Below, piece by piece: positions 25,080 to 33,093 of a stretch of 44,799 nt of DNA. Both the position numbers and the translations under genes were made by a program. The notes under the pieces were generated by a model. The model saw nothing but the letters and a program-made list of their open reading frames with translations. It was not told where the DNA came from and searched no databases. Within the stretch, counting starts at the first letter, position 1; each line of letters starts with the position of its first letter. The stretch is from positions 1 to 44,799 of the forward strand of contig CAZPBC010000013.1 of NCBI GenBank assembly GCA_964584775.1, given 5' to 3'. This stretch comes from CAZPBC01 sp964584775. GTDB taxonomy: Bacteria; Chlamydiota; Chlamydiia; Chlamydiales; SLFE01.

Positions 25080-26774
25080 TTATGGATTCACGCCAGCCAA
25101 CGTGGGAACGCCTTCATGGTCGACTAAATGAACACTTTTGACTTTTCCACTCTCTAAAGCCGCTTCAGAAGCTTCCATCAGACACTCCCGTGTCATCTTC
25201 TGCCAAGCGGTGGCCTCAGGATCATTTTGTGGAGCGAAATTACCTGCCGAAAGGAGAGGCAGTTGAACGTGGTCCATTCCTTGAGCCTCACACTCTCGAA
25301 AAATACCCTCATAGGCTGCCTTCATCTCTTCCCTGGCTTTTTGCATGCCAGCTGGTGAATTGTATTCAGGTCCCCACTCAGGTCCAAGGGCTTGCACTAA
25401 AACCCCAGCTTGAAGAGTGTTACTTCCCTCCAACTTCCCACTCGTGACCTCTCCGGGCTTCAACCCGGTTTTGCCTCCCTTTGAGGCATTCCAGGTGTCA
25501 CCAGAAACTGCATCCGTTAGAACCTTGTTGGTCCCACCCCGACCGCTATCCAGATCCGCATTTGCCGCATTGACGACAGCGAGTTTCTCTCTATCGATAT
25601 CCGCTGGAGGTCGAGTGATACCCGCTTTTCTCACTGAAAGCGTTTTGCCCTCTTTAGTCAGACTCACTGATTGATCTGGGTGAAATGTTTTACTCCAGCC
25701 CTTAAAACGCTCCGGTTGCTGCGGCAACACACCCCGTGCTGCACGGTCTGTCGCAGCTGTGGACTCGTTTGAATCCGTCGTCAAATTCTTCCATGCCCAT
25801 CTCAAAGCGCTTCCGATTTCCTCTTCGTTGTTCGAGACCACCCCCGCACCGACTTGTAGAATCAGAGGAGCCGCCAAAATCAACACCGGAGCGGCTAAAA
25901 GCGTAAGAGCACCAGCGGCTAAAGTGGCTGCCGCCACACCACCTGCAACGGCTGCCGAAGCTCCTGCAACTGCACCCACTCCTGCTCCTGCCTTAGCGAT
26001 CTTCTTGGCTGTATCTGACGTGAGCGCTCCCTTGACCCTTCCGGCCCCGGCTTTAGCTCCTGCCCCAGCTATGGTTGCCCCTATTTTGACAGCCATGCCT
26101 CCTGTTACCAAAGTAGCTTTTATCTCCTGCAAAGGACGCCTTGAAGACAGCTGATCCGGTGACACCCAAAGTTGCCCTTCTTTCGTTTGAAGTGTCACTA
26201 GAGTCTTACCAGAATCGTCTGATGAGATCTCCAGAATCTTTCCTTTGATCAATCTCTCCTCACCGGGCTCGCCCACATCTACATAGACTGTTTTTTCTGG
26301 AGACGCTAGCATCTTCATTCGAATATACTCATCATTTACTTGAATTTCTCCAGGATCTCTCCCTGTGGAAGTGACCACTCCGCTCACCCATCCTTCTTCA
26401 CTTTTATAGACGACAGGCTGCCCCTCATACAGAATCCCGTCGGGGTGCACATCAAACCCCTTCCCTTCAACCTCATTTTTATTGTTAAGCACCTTCAGTG
26501 TGACCATCCCTTTCTCCTTGTCAAAGGATTGAATCACCGCCAAATCCTCTGTCGCATTGAGGCGGACTTCATCTCCCACGCGGGCCATTTGGGAGAGGCT
26601 GACCCACTCATCTTCTCCAATTTGATAACCGTCTTCATCCATATCGATCACTTGACACACACGGCCATTGCAGACGACCGTCTCACCAATCTGGGGTAAG
26701 CTACTAGACTCTCCACCGACAGGACCTACTGGACCAGATCCAGAAATAGAGCTAAAATCTTCTACAGATTCCAT
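25080..26774 (-). CDS. Macro-domain protein with SH3-like repeats and a hydrophobic core (candidate effector)
   Basis: 564 aa. Residues about 28-215 hold three or four small beta modules of SH3/KOW style (GETVVCNGRVCQVIDMD; GQPVVYKSEEGWVSGVVTS; KGKILEISSDDSGKTLVTLQ). Residues 230-313 are Gly/Ala-rich then strongly hydrophobic (LTLLAAPVLILAAPLILQVG), able to span a membrane. Residues about 385-555 are a macro domain: VVNAANADLDSGRGG (Asn402 and Asn405 region) and LPLLSAGNFAP, matching the ADP-ribose-binding loops. Macro domains bind or remove ADP-ribose and are used by some viruses and bacteria against host ADP-ribosylation. There is no signal peptide; type III export is plausible. AAGGAG precedes the ATG and an AT-rich promoter lies just upstream. 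I know no protein with this exact architecture. Confidence 0.75.
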   Translation of the reverse strand: MESVEDFSSISGSGPVGPVGGESSSLPQIGETVVCNGRVCQVIDMDEDGYQIGEDEWVSLSQMARVGDEVRLNATEDLAVIQSFDKEKGMVTLKVLNNKNEVEGKGFDVHPDGILYEGQPVVYKSEEGWVSGVVTSTGRDPGEIQVNDEYIRMKMLASPEKTVYVDVGEPGEERLIKGKILEISSDDSGKTLVTLQTKEGQLWVSPDQLSSRRPLQEIKATLVTGGMAVKIGATIAGAGAKAGAGRVKGALTSDTAKKIAKAGAGVGAVAGASAAVAGGVAAATLAAGALTLLAAPVLILAAPLILQVGAGVVSNNEEEIGSALRWAWKNLTTDSNESTAATDRAARGVLPQQPERFKGWSKTFHPDQSVSLTKEGKTLSVRKAGITRPPADIDREKLAVVNAANADLDSGRGGTNKVLTDAVSGDTWNASKGGKTGLKPGEVTSGKLEGSNTLQAGVLVQALGPEWGPEYNSPAGMQKAREEMKAAYEGIFRECEAQGMDHVQLPLLSAGNFAPQNDPEATAWQKMTRECLMEASEAALESGKVKSVHLVDHEGVPTLAGVNP

Positions 26775-26803
26775 ATAAACTCCTTATTAACTTCTCAATT
26801 AAT

Positions 26804-26832
26804 ATTATAATATATTTTTTAAAATTAATAAA
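26804..26832 (-). promoter_or_regulatory. AT-rich promoter of the macro-domain gene
   Basis: On the minus strand TTTATT (26832-26827), 17-bp spacer, TATAAT (26809-26804). The -10 is perfect; the -35 is poor. A leader of about 22 nt would carry the AAGGAG. Confidence 0.5.
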
Positions 26833-26857
26833 TAAGTAGCCTGACTATATAGTAAAG

Positions 26858-28477
26858 TCAAACAGGAGCGATTTCACCACCACGCATGCGCGTTAGCTCC
26901 AAATCACGGCCTTTAGAGGTGAGACGGGTGATTTGGCTGGTGGTGCGGCCTTTAGTCCCAGATTTGGTGACTTGGAAGTGGACGGATGCATGAGAAGCGA
27001 CCTGAGGGAAGTGGGTGACAGCAATGATTTGTGCCCGCTCTCCCATCGCGGCAAGTTTTGAACCAAAGATGGTGGCGGTCACACCACCAATACTTGCATC
27101 AATTTCGTCAAAGATGAGTGTGGTGATCTGCTCCATTTCAGAGAAGATCTCATGAAGGGCAAAGAGAATGCGAGAAAGCTCTCCTCCACTCACCTCTTTG
27201 GTCAGAGCGGCCTCTTTTTCACCCGCATTGAATTGAAGGTAGAACTCCACCTGATCCTCTCCAAAAGAGGAGCGCTCTTCTTTCTGTAGATCGACGCGGA
27301 CTTTTGCTCCTTTCAAGTTGAGCTCTTGCAGGCTTTTTTGCAGCCGTTTCGCTAAACTTTTTCCCGCACTCAGGCGAGCCTTTGTCAAAGCAGCTGCTTT
27401 CCCGTCGAGCTCGTTAAGGGTCGACTTCAGTTTCTCTTCTCTTTCTTCAATCTCCCCATCTAAATTTTCGAGATTTTGAAGGCGCTGTTTCGTGGACTCT
27501 AAGAGTTGAAGCACGTCTCTCATTTCCGGACCGTACTTCTTCTTCAAAAGATGGATTTTCCTGAGACGTTCGTCTAAGAATGTGAGCCTTGATGGATCTT
27601 CAGCGTGTGCTGGGGTGTCACGAGAAAGCATGTCCGCGACCTCTTGAAGCTCGATGTGAGAGGAGCGAACACTCTCTAACAGTTCAGAGTACTTGGGTTG
27701 GATTGAGCTCAGCTTTTCAAGAGCTCCTTCGAGACTCCTTAAACTGGGAAGCACGGCTTGAGAGTTTTCTAAAAGCAGCTCCGAACAGAGCGCTTTTGAT
27801 TCCCGGATCTCTTCAAAGTGTTGGAGCGCTTGGAACTCTTCATATAGAGTTTCTTCTTCATCGGGTTTCGGTGAGACCTCTTCGATCTCTTCAATGGTAC
27901 GTCGAGCCGTCTCTTCTTCTCGCAAACGCTCACTAGAGAGGCGTTTGAGCTCTTGGATTTCTTCTTGCTCTGTTTTGACCTCATAGAAGAGCGCTTGATA
28001 CTCCCCAATGAGTGGAGCCAAGTTCCCCGTTTGATCTAAAATGGAGCGCAGTTGACTTCTCGATTTTAACAAATAAAGAGAGTGCTGTCCGACGCGTGAA
28101 AGAAGACGCCCTGCAAACTCTTTAAGAAAACTAAGAGTCACTACTTGTTGGTTAATATAAATGCGCGACTTTCCATTCGCATTCATCTCTCTCGAGAGGA
28201 TGATATCCTCCCCCTCTTCGACATCAACCCCAGCCTCTTCGAGGAGGTGCTGCATTGGCCTGGTGAGCCCTTCGACGAGCGCGGTCACCCGCGCCTTTTC
28301 TTCTCCTTCTCGGATCACGGCCGTCGTGACTCGCTCACCCAAAACAAATGCAAGAGCACCGAGCAGTGAAGACTTTCCTGCCCCTGTCTCACCTGTAATC
28401 GCATTAAACCCTTCTTCAAACTCGACGATCTGTTTTTCGATCAAAATAAAGTTAGAAATTTCGAGCCTGCGTAACAT
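26858..28477 (-). CDS. recN: DNA repair protein RecN
   Basis: 539 aa, near family length. RecN is an SMC-like ATPase that helps RecA-dependent double-strand-break repair. N-terminal ILIEKQIVEF and Walker A GETGAGKSS (about 31-39), a central antiparallel coiled coil (about 150-370), the ABC signature VSGGELSRILFAL and Walker B LIFDEIDASIGG are all present. Its ATG directly follows the stop of the upstream orf (TAGATG) with GGAGG upstream, so it is the last gene of the tsaD-rnhC-orf-recN run. Confidence 0.95.
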   Translation of the reverse strand: MLRRLEISNFILIEKQIVEFEEGFNAITGETGAGKSSLLGALAFVLGERVTTAVIREGEEKARVTALVEGLTRPMQHLLEEAGVDVEEGEDIILSREMNANGKSRIYINQQVVTLSFLKEFAGRLLSRVGQHSLYLLKSRSQLRSILDQTGNLAPLIGEYQALFYEVKTEQEEIQELKRLSSERLREEETARRTIEEIEEVSPKPDEEETLYEEFQALQHFEEIRESKALCSELLLENSQAVLPSLRSLEGALEKLSSIQPKYSELLESVRSSHIELQEVADMLSRDTPAHAEDPSRLTFLDERLRKIHLLKKKYGPEMRDVLQLLESTKQRLQNLENLDGEIEEREEKLKSTLNELDGKAAALTKARLSAGKSLAKRLQKSLQELNLKGAKVRVDLQKEERSSFGEDQVEFYLQFNAGEKEAALTKEVSGGELSRILFALHEIFSEMEQITTLIFDEIDASIGGVTATIFGSKLAAMGERAQIIAVTHFPQVASHASVHFQVTKSGTKGRTTSQITRLTSKGRDLELTRMRGGEIAPV

Positions 28478-28858
28478 CTATTTTGCCTCCTGCAAGAGAG
28501 TCAGAATCGGATCTTCATTTTGTATCGAAAAAACACCCACACCTTCGACACGAACGAGTCCATTTCCCCACTCGAGTGTGAGTTTTTCACTCTGAAAGGG
28601 GTAGATGACAGCCCGCTCTATAACAGGGCCACTCCAAGTGGCTGTTGCCTTTAAGCTGTCCAAGAACCGCAGGAGGGCTTCTTGTTGTTCGAAGTTGAGC
28701 GTCACCTCCTGATCGGACAAAAGAACGGCACTACCCCTGACACTTGAGTTCAGTAGGGAGCTGTATGCCACTGGACGATGGGAAAAAAAATGGGAAAGTT
28801 GCGGCAGAAGAAGAATAGAAAAGACAAAAAGAAGTGACACGATCAAGATGCGGATCAT
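28478..28858 (-). CDS. Hypothetical membrane-anchored or exported protein
   Basis: 126 aa. N-terminal hydrophobic segment (3-20, RILIVSLLFVFSILLLP) then a small soluble domain (SDQEVTLNFEQQEALLRFL, KLTLEWGNGLVRVEGVGVF). No family recognised. It overlaps the rnhC stop by 4 bp (ATGA) and abuts recN, so it is translated from the same message. The beta-rich C-terminal part suggests a small binding or lipocalin-like domain, but this is a guess. Confidence 0.65.
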   Translation of the reverse strand: MIRILIVSLLFVFSILLLPQLSHFFSHRPVAYSSLLNSSVRGSAVLLSDQEVTLNFEQQEALLRFLDSLKATATWSGPVIERAVIYPFQSEKLTLEWGNGLVRVEGVGVFSIQNEDPILTLLQEAK

Positions 28859-29733
28859 CGAATTCCCTCAAGGCTTTTGAAATGCAGCTTTGAAACGTTC
28901 ACCAGTGCTGCAGGTCCAAATTGGTTAGCAAAAGAACGTGCAGCCTCCACCGTTGCATTGGATGCACCCTTCGGAAGGCCATGTTGAAACTCATCGACCA
29001 AGCGCTTTAGCCCTTTTAAAAAGCGGGCCCTTGCAACGATCGATGCGGCTGCGACAACCACATCGGCTTCCATCTTTGGCGCTTGAGAGATGTCTAAATT
29101 TAGACCTCGACGATGCAGTGCATTTTCCATCAAACGCTCATTCGCAAATTGGTCGATCAAAACTTTGTTGCAGCCTGTTTTTTCATGGAGCTCATGGATT
29201 GCGGTGGCGTGTCCCCAAGCGAGAAGGTGGTTTAAATTCTGAAACTTTTCGTAGAGCTCGTTGTATTTCTTAGGGCCGATAGAGACTGTCGAATGGGCAA
29301 ACTTTTTCTCGATTTCAGCTGCCATTTTTAACGCTTTCTCATCTGCAAGGCGCTTTGAATCCATGACACCCATCGTGAGGAGCTGATCGATACCGGCTTC
29401 ATCCGCATAGAGTGCTGTCACGACAAGAGGTCCGAAGAGATCCCCTTTTCCCGCTTCGTCGCTTCCCATCCGAGGAGTGGTATCCACTTCAGGTGGAGCC
29501 GAGAAGCGCAGCTCCTTTAAAAGTTCGGGTTCGAGATAAAATTCGATAAACTCCGCAGCCTTCTCCCCTTGGATGACGAGCTTACCTGAAAGGTAAAGCG
29601 TGCAAGAGAGTCCTTTTCTCCTTGCTTGAAAGCGCGTGTGAGGCGGTGTGGTGATGGTAAAGTCTTGCCCACGGAGGTCTTGTTCAATCTGCGCTTGCTG
29701 AGCGGGGGTGAGTGTTGTGACGATCGGCGCCAT
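28855..29733 (-). CDS. rnhC: Ribonuclease HIII
   Basis: 292 aa, typical for RNase HIII. It cleaves RNA in RNA-DNA hybrids. An N-terminal TBP-like substrate-binding domain (1-80) precedes the type 2 RNase H core with GSDEAGKGDLFGP (catalytic Asp-Glu), a second Asp in MDSKRL and LIDQFAN, and EADVVVAAASIVARA. Chlamydiae use RnhC in addition to RnhB. The start overlaps the tsaD stop by one base (TAATG), and the end overlaps the next orf by 4 bp. Confidence 0.93.
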   Translation of the reverse strand: MAPIVTTLTPAQQAQIEQDLRGQDFTITTPPHTRFQARRKGLSCTLYLSGKLVIQGEKAAEFIEFYLEPELLKELRFSAPPEVDTTPRMGSDEAGKGDLFGPLVVTALYADEAGIDQLLTMGVMDSKRLADEKALKMAAEIEKKFAHSTVSIGPKKYNELYEKFQNLNHLLAWGHATAIHELHEKTGCNKVLIDQFANERLMENALHRRGLNLDISQAPKMEADVVVAAASIVARARFLKGLKRLVDEFQHGLPKGASNATVEAARSFANQFGPAALVNVSKLHFKSLEGIR

Positions 29734-30764
29734 TAATCGACCCCTCCCAAAAGAGACACTGAAGGAGAGGGCTCAAGATGTAAATCGAAGGCACGCTCAT
29801 TCTTTCCAAGGTGATAACCTAAGCCGGCGATCATGGCAGCGTTGTCGAGGGAAAGTCCCTTTCCTGGAAAGAGCAGTTGCATTCCGGTAGCCTGTTCGTG
29901 GAAGAGCTCTCGCAGTCTCTGATTCATGGTGACCCCGCCTCCAAAAAGCAAGGTGGAGCAGCCTACCTCCCTAGCTATTTTGAGCGTTTTTTTTACGACA
30001 TCTCCAAAAGCCACTTCTTGAAACTCGTAGGCGAGGTCAGCAAGTTCGTTTTGTTTCAGAAGAAGAGGACTCTCTTTCTTCGCTCCAGCTCCCTTCGCAG
30101 CGTAAAGAAAACCCGTCTTGAGTCCGCTAAAAGAAAAATAGTGCGGCGAGCGTTTCACTCTGCCAGGACGGAGGCCGAAACGGGCGCCTCCTCCCTCTTT
30201 TGCTAACTTTTCAATCTCTGGGCCGCCGGGGTAAGGAAGCCCAATCACCTTTGCAGCCTTATCAAAAGCTTCTCCAATCGCGTCGTCGACAGTCGTACTG
30301 AGCAGTTCATAATCAGTTAGAGAGTGCATTTTAAGAATCGCGGTATGCCCCCCTGATAAAATCACTCCGATCGCAGGAAAGGTGACCTCCTGTTCCTCTT
30401 GCATCAAGCTCGCATAGAGATGGGCGTGGAGGTGGTTGACCGAGACAAGGGGAAGGTTTCTCGACCAAGCGAGTGTTTTTGCGGCATTGACTCCCACCAT
30501 CAAGGAACCGATGAGCCCGGGTCCGTTTGCGACAGCGATTTGATCGATCTCATCGAGGGTCACTCCTGCTTTCACAAGAGCCTCATCGATGATCAGCAGC
30601 ATCTGTTCCGCGTGCGCACGTGAAGCCAGCTCGGGCACGACCCCGCCAAAACGCTCATGTTCTTTAGCCTGTGAAGCAAAGACATTGCTCAAAATGCGTT
30701 TACCATCCACAACGACCGCAGCCGCCGTCTCATCACAGCTTGTTTCAATTCCCAATATCACCAT
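29733..30764 (-). CDS. tsaD: tRNA t6A37 threonylcarbamoyltransferase TsaD
   Basis: 343 aa from the ATG at 30764. TsaD is the catalytic subunit that puts threonylcarbamoyl on A37 of tRNA, together with TsaB and TsaE. ILGIETSCDETA, the metal-binding VNHLHAHLYASL (HxxxH), VILSGGHTAI, YPGGPEIEKLA and LFGGGVTMNQRLRE are intact. A longer frame from a TTG at 30803 is rejected because this TTG is part of the -35 element of the promoter. The -10 (30779-30774) is 9 nt before the ATG and there is no Shine-Dalgarno, so the message is likely leaderless. It leads the tsaD-rnhC-orf-recN run. Confidence 0.95.
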   Translation of the reverse strand: MVILGIETSCDETAAAVVVDGKRILSNVFASQAKEHERFGGVVPELASRAHAEQMLLIIDEALVKAGVTLDEIDQIAVANGPGLIGSLMVGVNAAKTLAWSRNLPLVSVNHLHAHLYASLMQEEQEVTFPAIGVILSGGHTAILKMHSLTDYELLSTTVDDAIGEAFDKAAKVIGLPYPGGPEIEKLAKEGGGARFGLRPGRVKRSPHYFSFSGLKTGFLYAAKGAGAKKESPLLLKQNELADLAYEFQEVAFGDVVKKTLKIAREVGCSTLLFGGGVTMNQRLRELFHEQATGMQLLFPGKGLSLDNAAMIAGLGYHLGKNERAFDLHLEPSPSVSLLGGVD

Positions 30765-30773
30765 AGCAGGACG

Positions 30774-30803
30774 ATTATAGTTGAAAATAGGTCTAGAACT
30801 CAA
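30774..30803 (-). promoter_or_regulatory. tsaD promoter, interlocked with the kbl promoter
   Basis: On the minus strand TTGAGT (30803-30798), 18-bp spacer, TATAAT (30779-30774). Its span is nearly the same as that of the plus-strand kbl promoter. Confidence 0.6.
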
Positions 30804-30809
30804 TAGTAT
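30781..30809 (+). promoter_or_regulatory. kbl-tdh promoter
   Basis: TTGAAA (30781-30786), 17-bp spacer, TAGTAT (30804-30809). A start near 30816 leaves a leader of about 20 nt carrying AAGGAAA before the kbl ATG. RNA polymerase could not occupy this and the tsaD promoter together. Confidence 0.65.
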
Positions 30810-30835
30810 TAGCGACCAATAAAAAGGAAATTGTC

Positions 30836-32026
30836 ATGGATAAGAACTTTTTATCGCACTTAAAAGAAGAACTAGAGCAAATCAAAGAGAGCGGACTCTA
30901 TAAGAGTGAGTATGAGATCGCCTCCCCTCAAGGCGCTGACATCACTCTCAGGGACGGCAAGCATGTCCTCAACTTCTGCGCCAACAACTATCTCGGACTC
31001 TCCTCCCACCCTGATGTGATCCGCGCCGCGGAAAAAGGGCTCGAAGAGTTTGGTTTCGGCCTCTCTTCTGTCCGGTTCATCTGCGGGACCCAGACAATCC
31101 ACCACGAGCTTGAGAAAAAAATCTCTCAGTTCTTCGAAACGGATGACACGATCCTCTACCCCTCCTGCTTTGATGCCAACGGTGGTCTCTTTGAAACGCT
31201 CCTCACAAAAGAAGATGCGATACTCAGTGATGAACTCAACCACGCAAGCATCATTGACGGTGTCCGTCTCTGTAAAGCTCAGCGCTTCCGATACAAGAAC
31301 AACGATATGGAGGATCTCGAGGCGAAACTGAAAGAGGCCGAAGGTGCACGCTTTAAGATCATCGCAACAGACGGGGTTTTCTCGATGGACGGATACATCG
31401 CCAACCTCAAAGCAGTCTGTGACCTCGCTGACAAATATGGAGCGCTTGTGATGGTCGATGACTGCCATGCGAGTGGTTTCCTCGGCAAAACAGGCCGTGG
31501 TTCGATTGAACACTGCGACGTCATGGGCCGCGTCGATATCATCACCGGTACGCTAGGAAAAGCGCTTGGTGGAGCGAGTGGGGGATTTACAACGGGACGG
31601 AAAGAGATCATCGAAATGCTCCGTCAACGCTCACGCCCCTACCTCTTTTCCAACACCCTCGCACCCACCATCGCAGCCGCCTCGATCAAAGTCTTCGACC
31701 TTCTAGAACATGAGGGAGAGAAGCTGCGTGATACGCTGAAAAAAAACAGCCAGCTTTTCCGCAGCGAGATGGAGAAGCGCGGCTTTGACCTCCTAAAAGG
31801 AGAGCATCCTATCATTCCAGTGATGCTTAAAGAAGCCAAACTGGCTCAGCAATTCGCAAAAAAGATGCTTGAAAAGGGCATCTACGTGATCGGCTTCTTC
31901 TACCCGGTTGTTCCTCAGGGGAAGGCGCGTATCCGCACACAGATGTCCGCAGCCCACACCGCCGATGACATCATGCACTGCGTCGAAGCCTTCGAACAGG
32001 TAGGAGCTGAACTAGGAGTGATATGA
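30836..32026 (+). CDS. kbl: Glycine C-acetyltransferase (2-amino-3-ketobutyrate CoA ligase)
   Basis: 396 aa, normal length. PLP enzyme that splits 2-amino-3-oxobutyrate with CoA into glycine and acetyl-CoA, the second step of threonine breakdown. The Schiff-base Lys242 lies in GTLGKALGGASGG (Lys244 in E. coli); FCANNYLGLSSHPDVI and DDCHASGFLGKTGRG are family signatures. AAGGAAA lies upstream of the ATG. The stop overlaps the tdh start by 4 bp (ATGA), so both are made together. Homologues 8-amino-7-oxononanoate synthase and ALA synthase are less likely given tdh next door. Confidence 0.95.
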   Translation: MDKNFLSHLKEELEQIKESGLYKSEYEIASPQGADITLRDGKHVLNFCANNYLGLSSHPDVIRAAEKGLEEFGFGLSSVRFICGTQTIHHELEKKISQFFETDDTILYPSCFDANGGLFETLLTKEDAILSDELNHASIIDGVRLCKAQRFRYKNNDMEDLEAKLKEAEGARFKIIATDGVFSMDGYIANLKAVCDLADKYGALVMVDDCHASGFLGKTGRGSIEHCDVMGRVDIITGTLGKALGGASGGFTTGRKEIIEMLRQRSRPYLFSNTLAPTIAAASIKVFDLLEHEGEKLRDTLKKNSQLFRSEMEKRGFDLLKGEHPIIPVMLKEAKLAQQFAKKMLEKGIYVIGFFYPVVPQGKARIRTQMSAAHTADDIMHCVEAFEQVGAELGVI

Positions 32027-33093
32027 AAGCGATTGTGAAAAGAGAAGGCGCTCCCGGACTGTGGATGGAAGAGGTCGAGAGACCCAAGCCAAAAGCCGAT
32101 GAGGTGCTCATCGCTCCGCACATCACCGCGATTTGTGGAACCGATCTGCTCATCTATAAGTGGAACCACTGGGCACAAAAAAATGTCCCCACTCCCCTCG
32201 TCATCGGCCACGAGTTTGTCGGAGAAATTGTCGAGCTCGGCTCTGACGTCGAAGGCTGGAAAGTCGGCGACCTGGTGAGTGGAGAGGGCCATATCACCTG
32301 TGGAAAATGCAAGGTCTGCACCTCAGGAAAACGCCATCTTTGTAAAGAGACGAAAGTGATCGGTATCCACACCCATGGAGTCTTTGCGGAAGTCTTTCCC
32401 CTACCTGCAGAAAATTTGTACCGCCTCCCCGAAGGCGTTTCCAAAGAGACCGCTGCCATCTTCGACCCTCTCGGCAACGCCGTCCACTCGCTTTTCTCTT
32501 TTCCGCTTAAAAACGAAACTCTTCTCATCACCGGAGCTGGCCCCATCGGAGTCATGGCCGTCCTGATTGCAAAATTTGCAGGAGTCAAAAAAGTGGTCAT
32601 CACGGACATCAACGACTACCGCCTTGACCTCGCGAGAAAGGCAGGTGCCGACGCCGCTGTCAACATCACCAAACAGAGCCTTCAAGAAGAGATGAAGCGA
32701 CTCGGAATCGATGGTTTCACCGTCGCAACAGAGATGTCTGGAAACAGCCAAGCCTTCACGACCATCCTGGAAGAGATGGAACCCGGAGGCAAAATCTCCC
32801 TTCTTGGAATCCTTCCTCCCAGCACCGAAATCGACTGGGACCTTGTCATCTTCAAGATGCTCGAGCTCAAAGGAATCTTTGGGCGTGAAATCTTCGAAAC
32901 TTGGGATACGATGAAGGAACTTCTTCAAGCCGGTCTCTCAGTTGATAAAGTGATCACCCACCGTTTTCCAGCAGAAGAGTTTGAAAAGGGTTTTGAGAAA
33001 ATGTTCTCCGGCGAGTCTGGAAAAGTCCTTCTCGATTGGCGCCGTGAAAAATCCGCTTCACTCCCGACGGAAGAGAGAGCTCGAATCGCTTAG
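32023..33093 (+). CDS. tdh: L-threonine 3-dehydrogenase
   Basis: 356 aa. Zinc-dependent medium-chain dehydrogenase that oxidises threonine to 2-amino-3-oxobutyrate with NAD. Catalytic zinc site in AICGTDLLIYKWNHW and GHEFVGEIVELG; the structural zinc lobe has four cysteines in CGKCKVCTSGKRHLC; the Rossmann motif is GAGPIGVMAV. With kbl it forms a complete two-step threonine-to-glycine plus acetyl-CoA route. The last 36 bp overlap the convergent P-type ATPase gene. Confidence 0.95.
   Translation: MKAIVKREGAPGLWMEEVERPKPKADEVLIAPHITAICGTDLLIYKWNHWAQKNVPTPLVIGHEFVGEIVELGSDVEGWKVGDLVSGEGHITCGKCKVCTSGKRHLCKETKVIGIHTHGVFAEVFPLPAENLYRLPEGVSKETAAIFDPLGNAVHSLFSFPLKNETLLITGAGPIGVMAVLIAKFAGVKKVVITDINDYRLDLARKAGADAAVNITKQSLQEEMKRLGIDGFTVATEMSGNSQAFTTILEEMEPGGKISLLGILPPSTEIDWDLVIFKMLELKGIFGREIFETWDTMKELLQAGLSVDKVITHRFPAEEFEKGFEKMFSGESGKVLLDWRREKSASLPTEERARIA

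Noticed and set aside
29733..30803. TsaD starting at the TTG at 30803
   Set aside because: That TTG is within the -35 element of a good promoter; the ATG at 30764 matches the conserved N-terminus.
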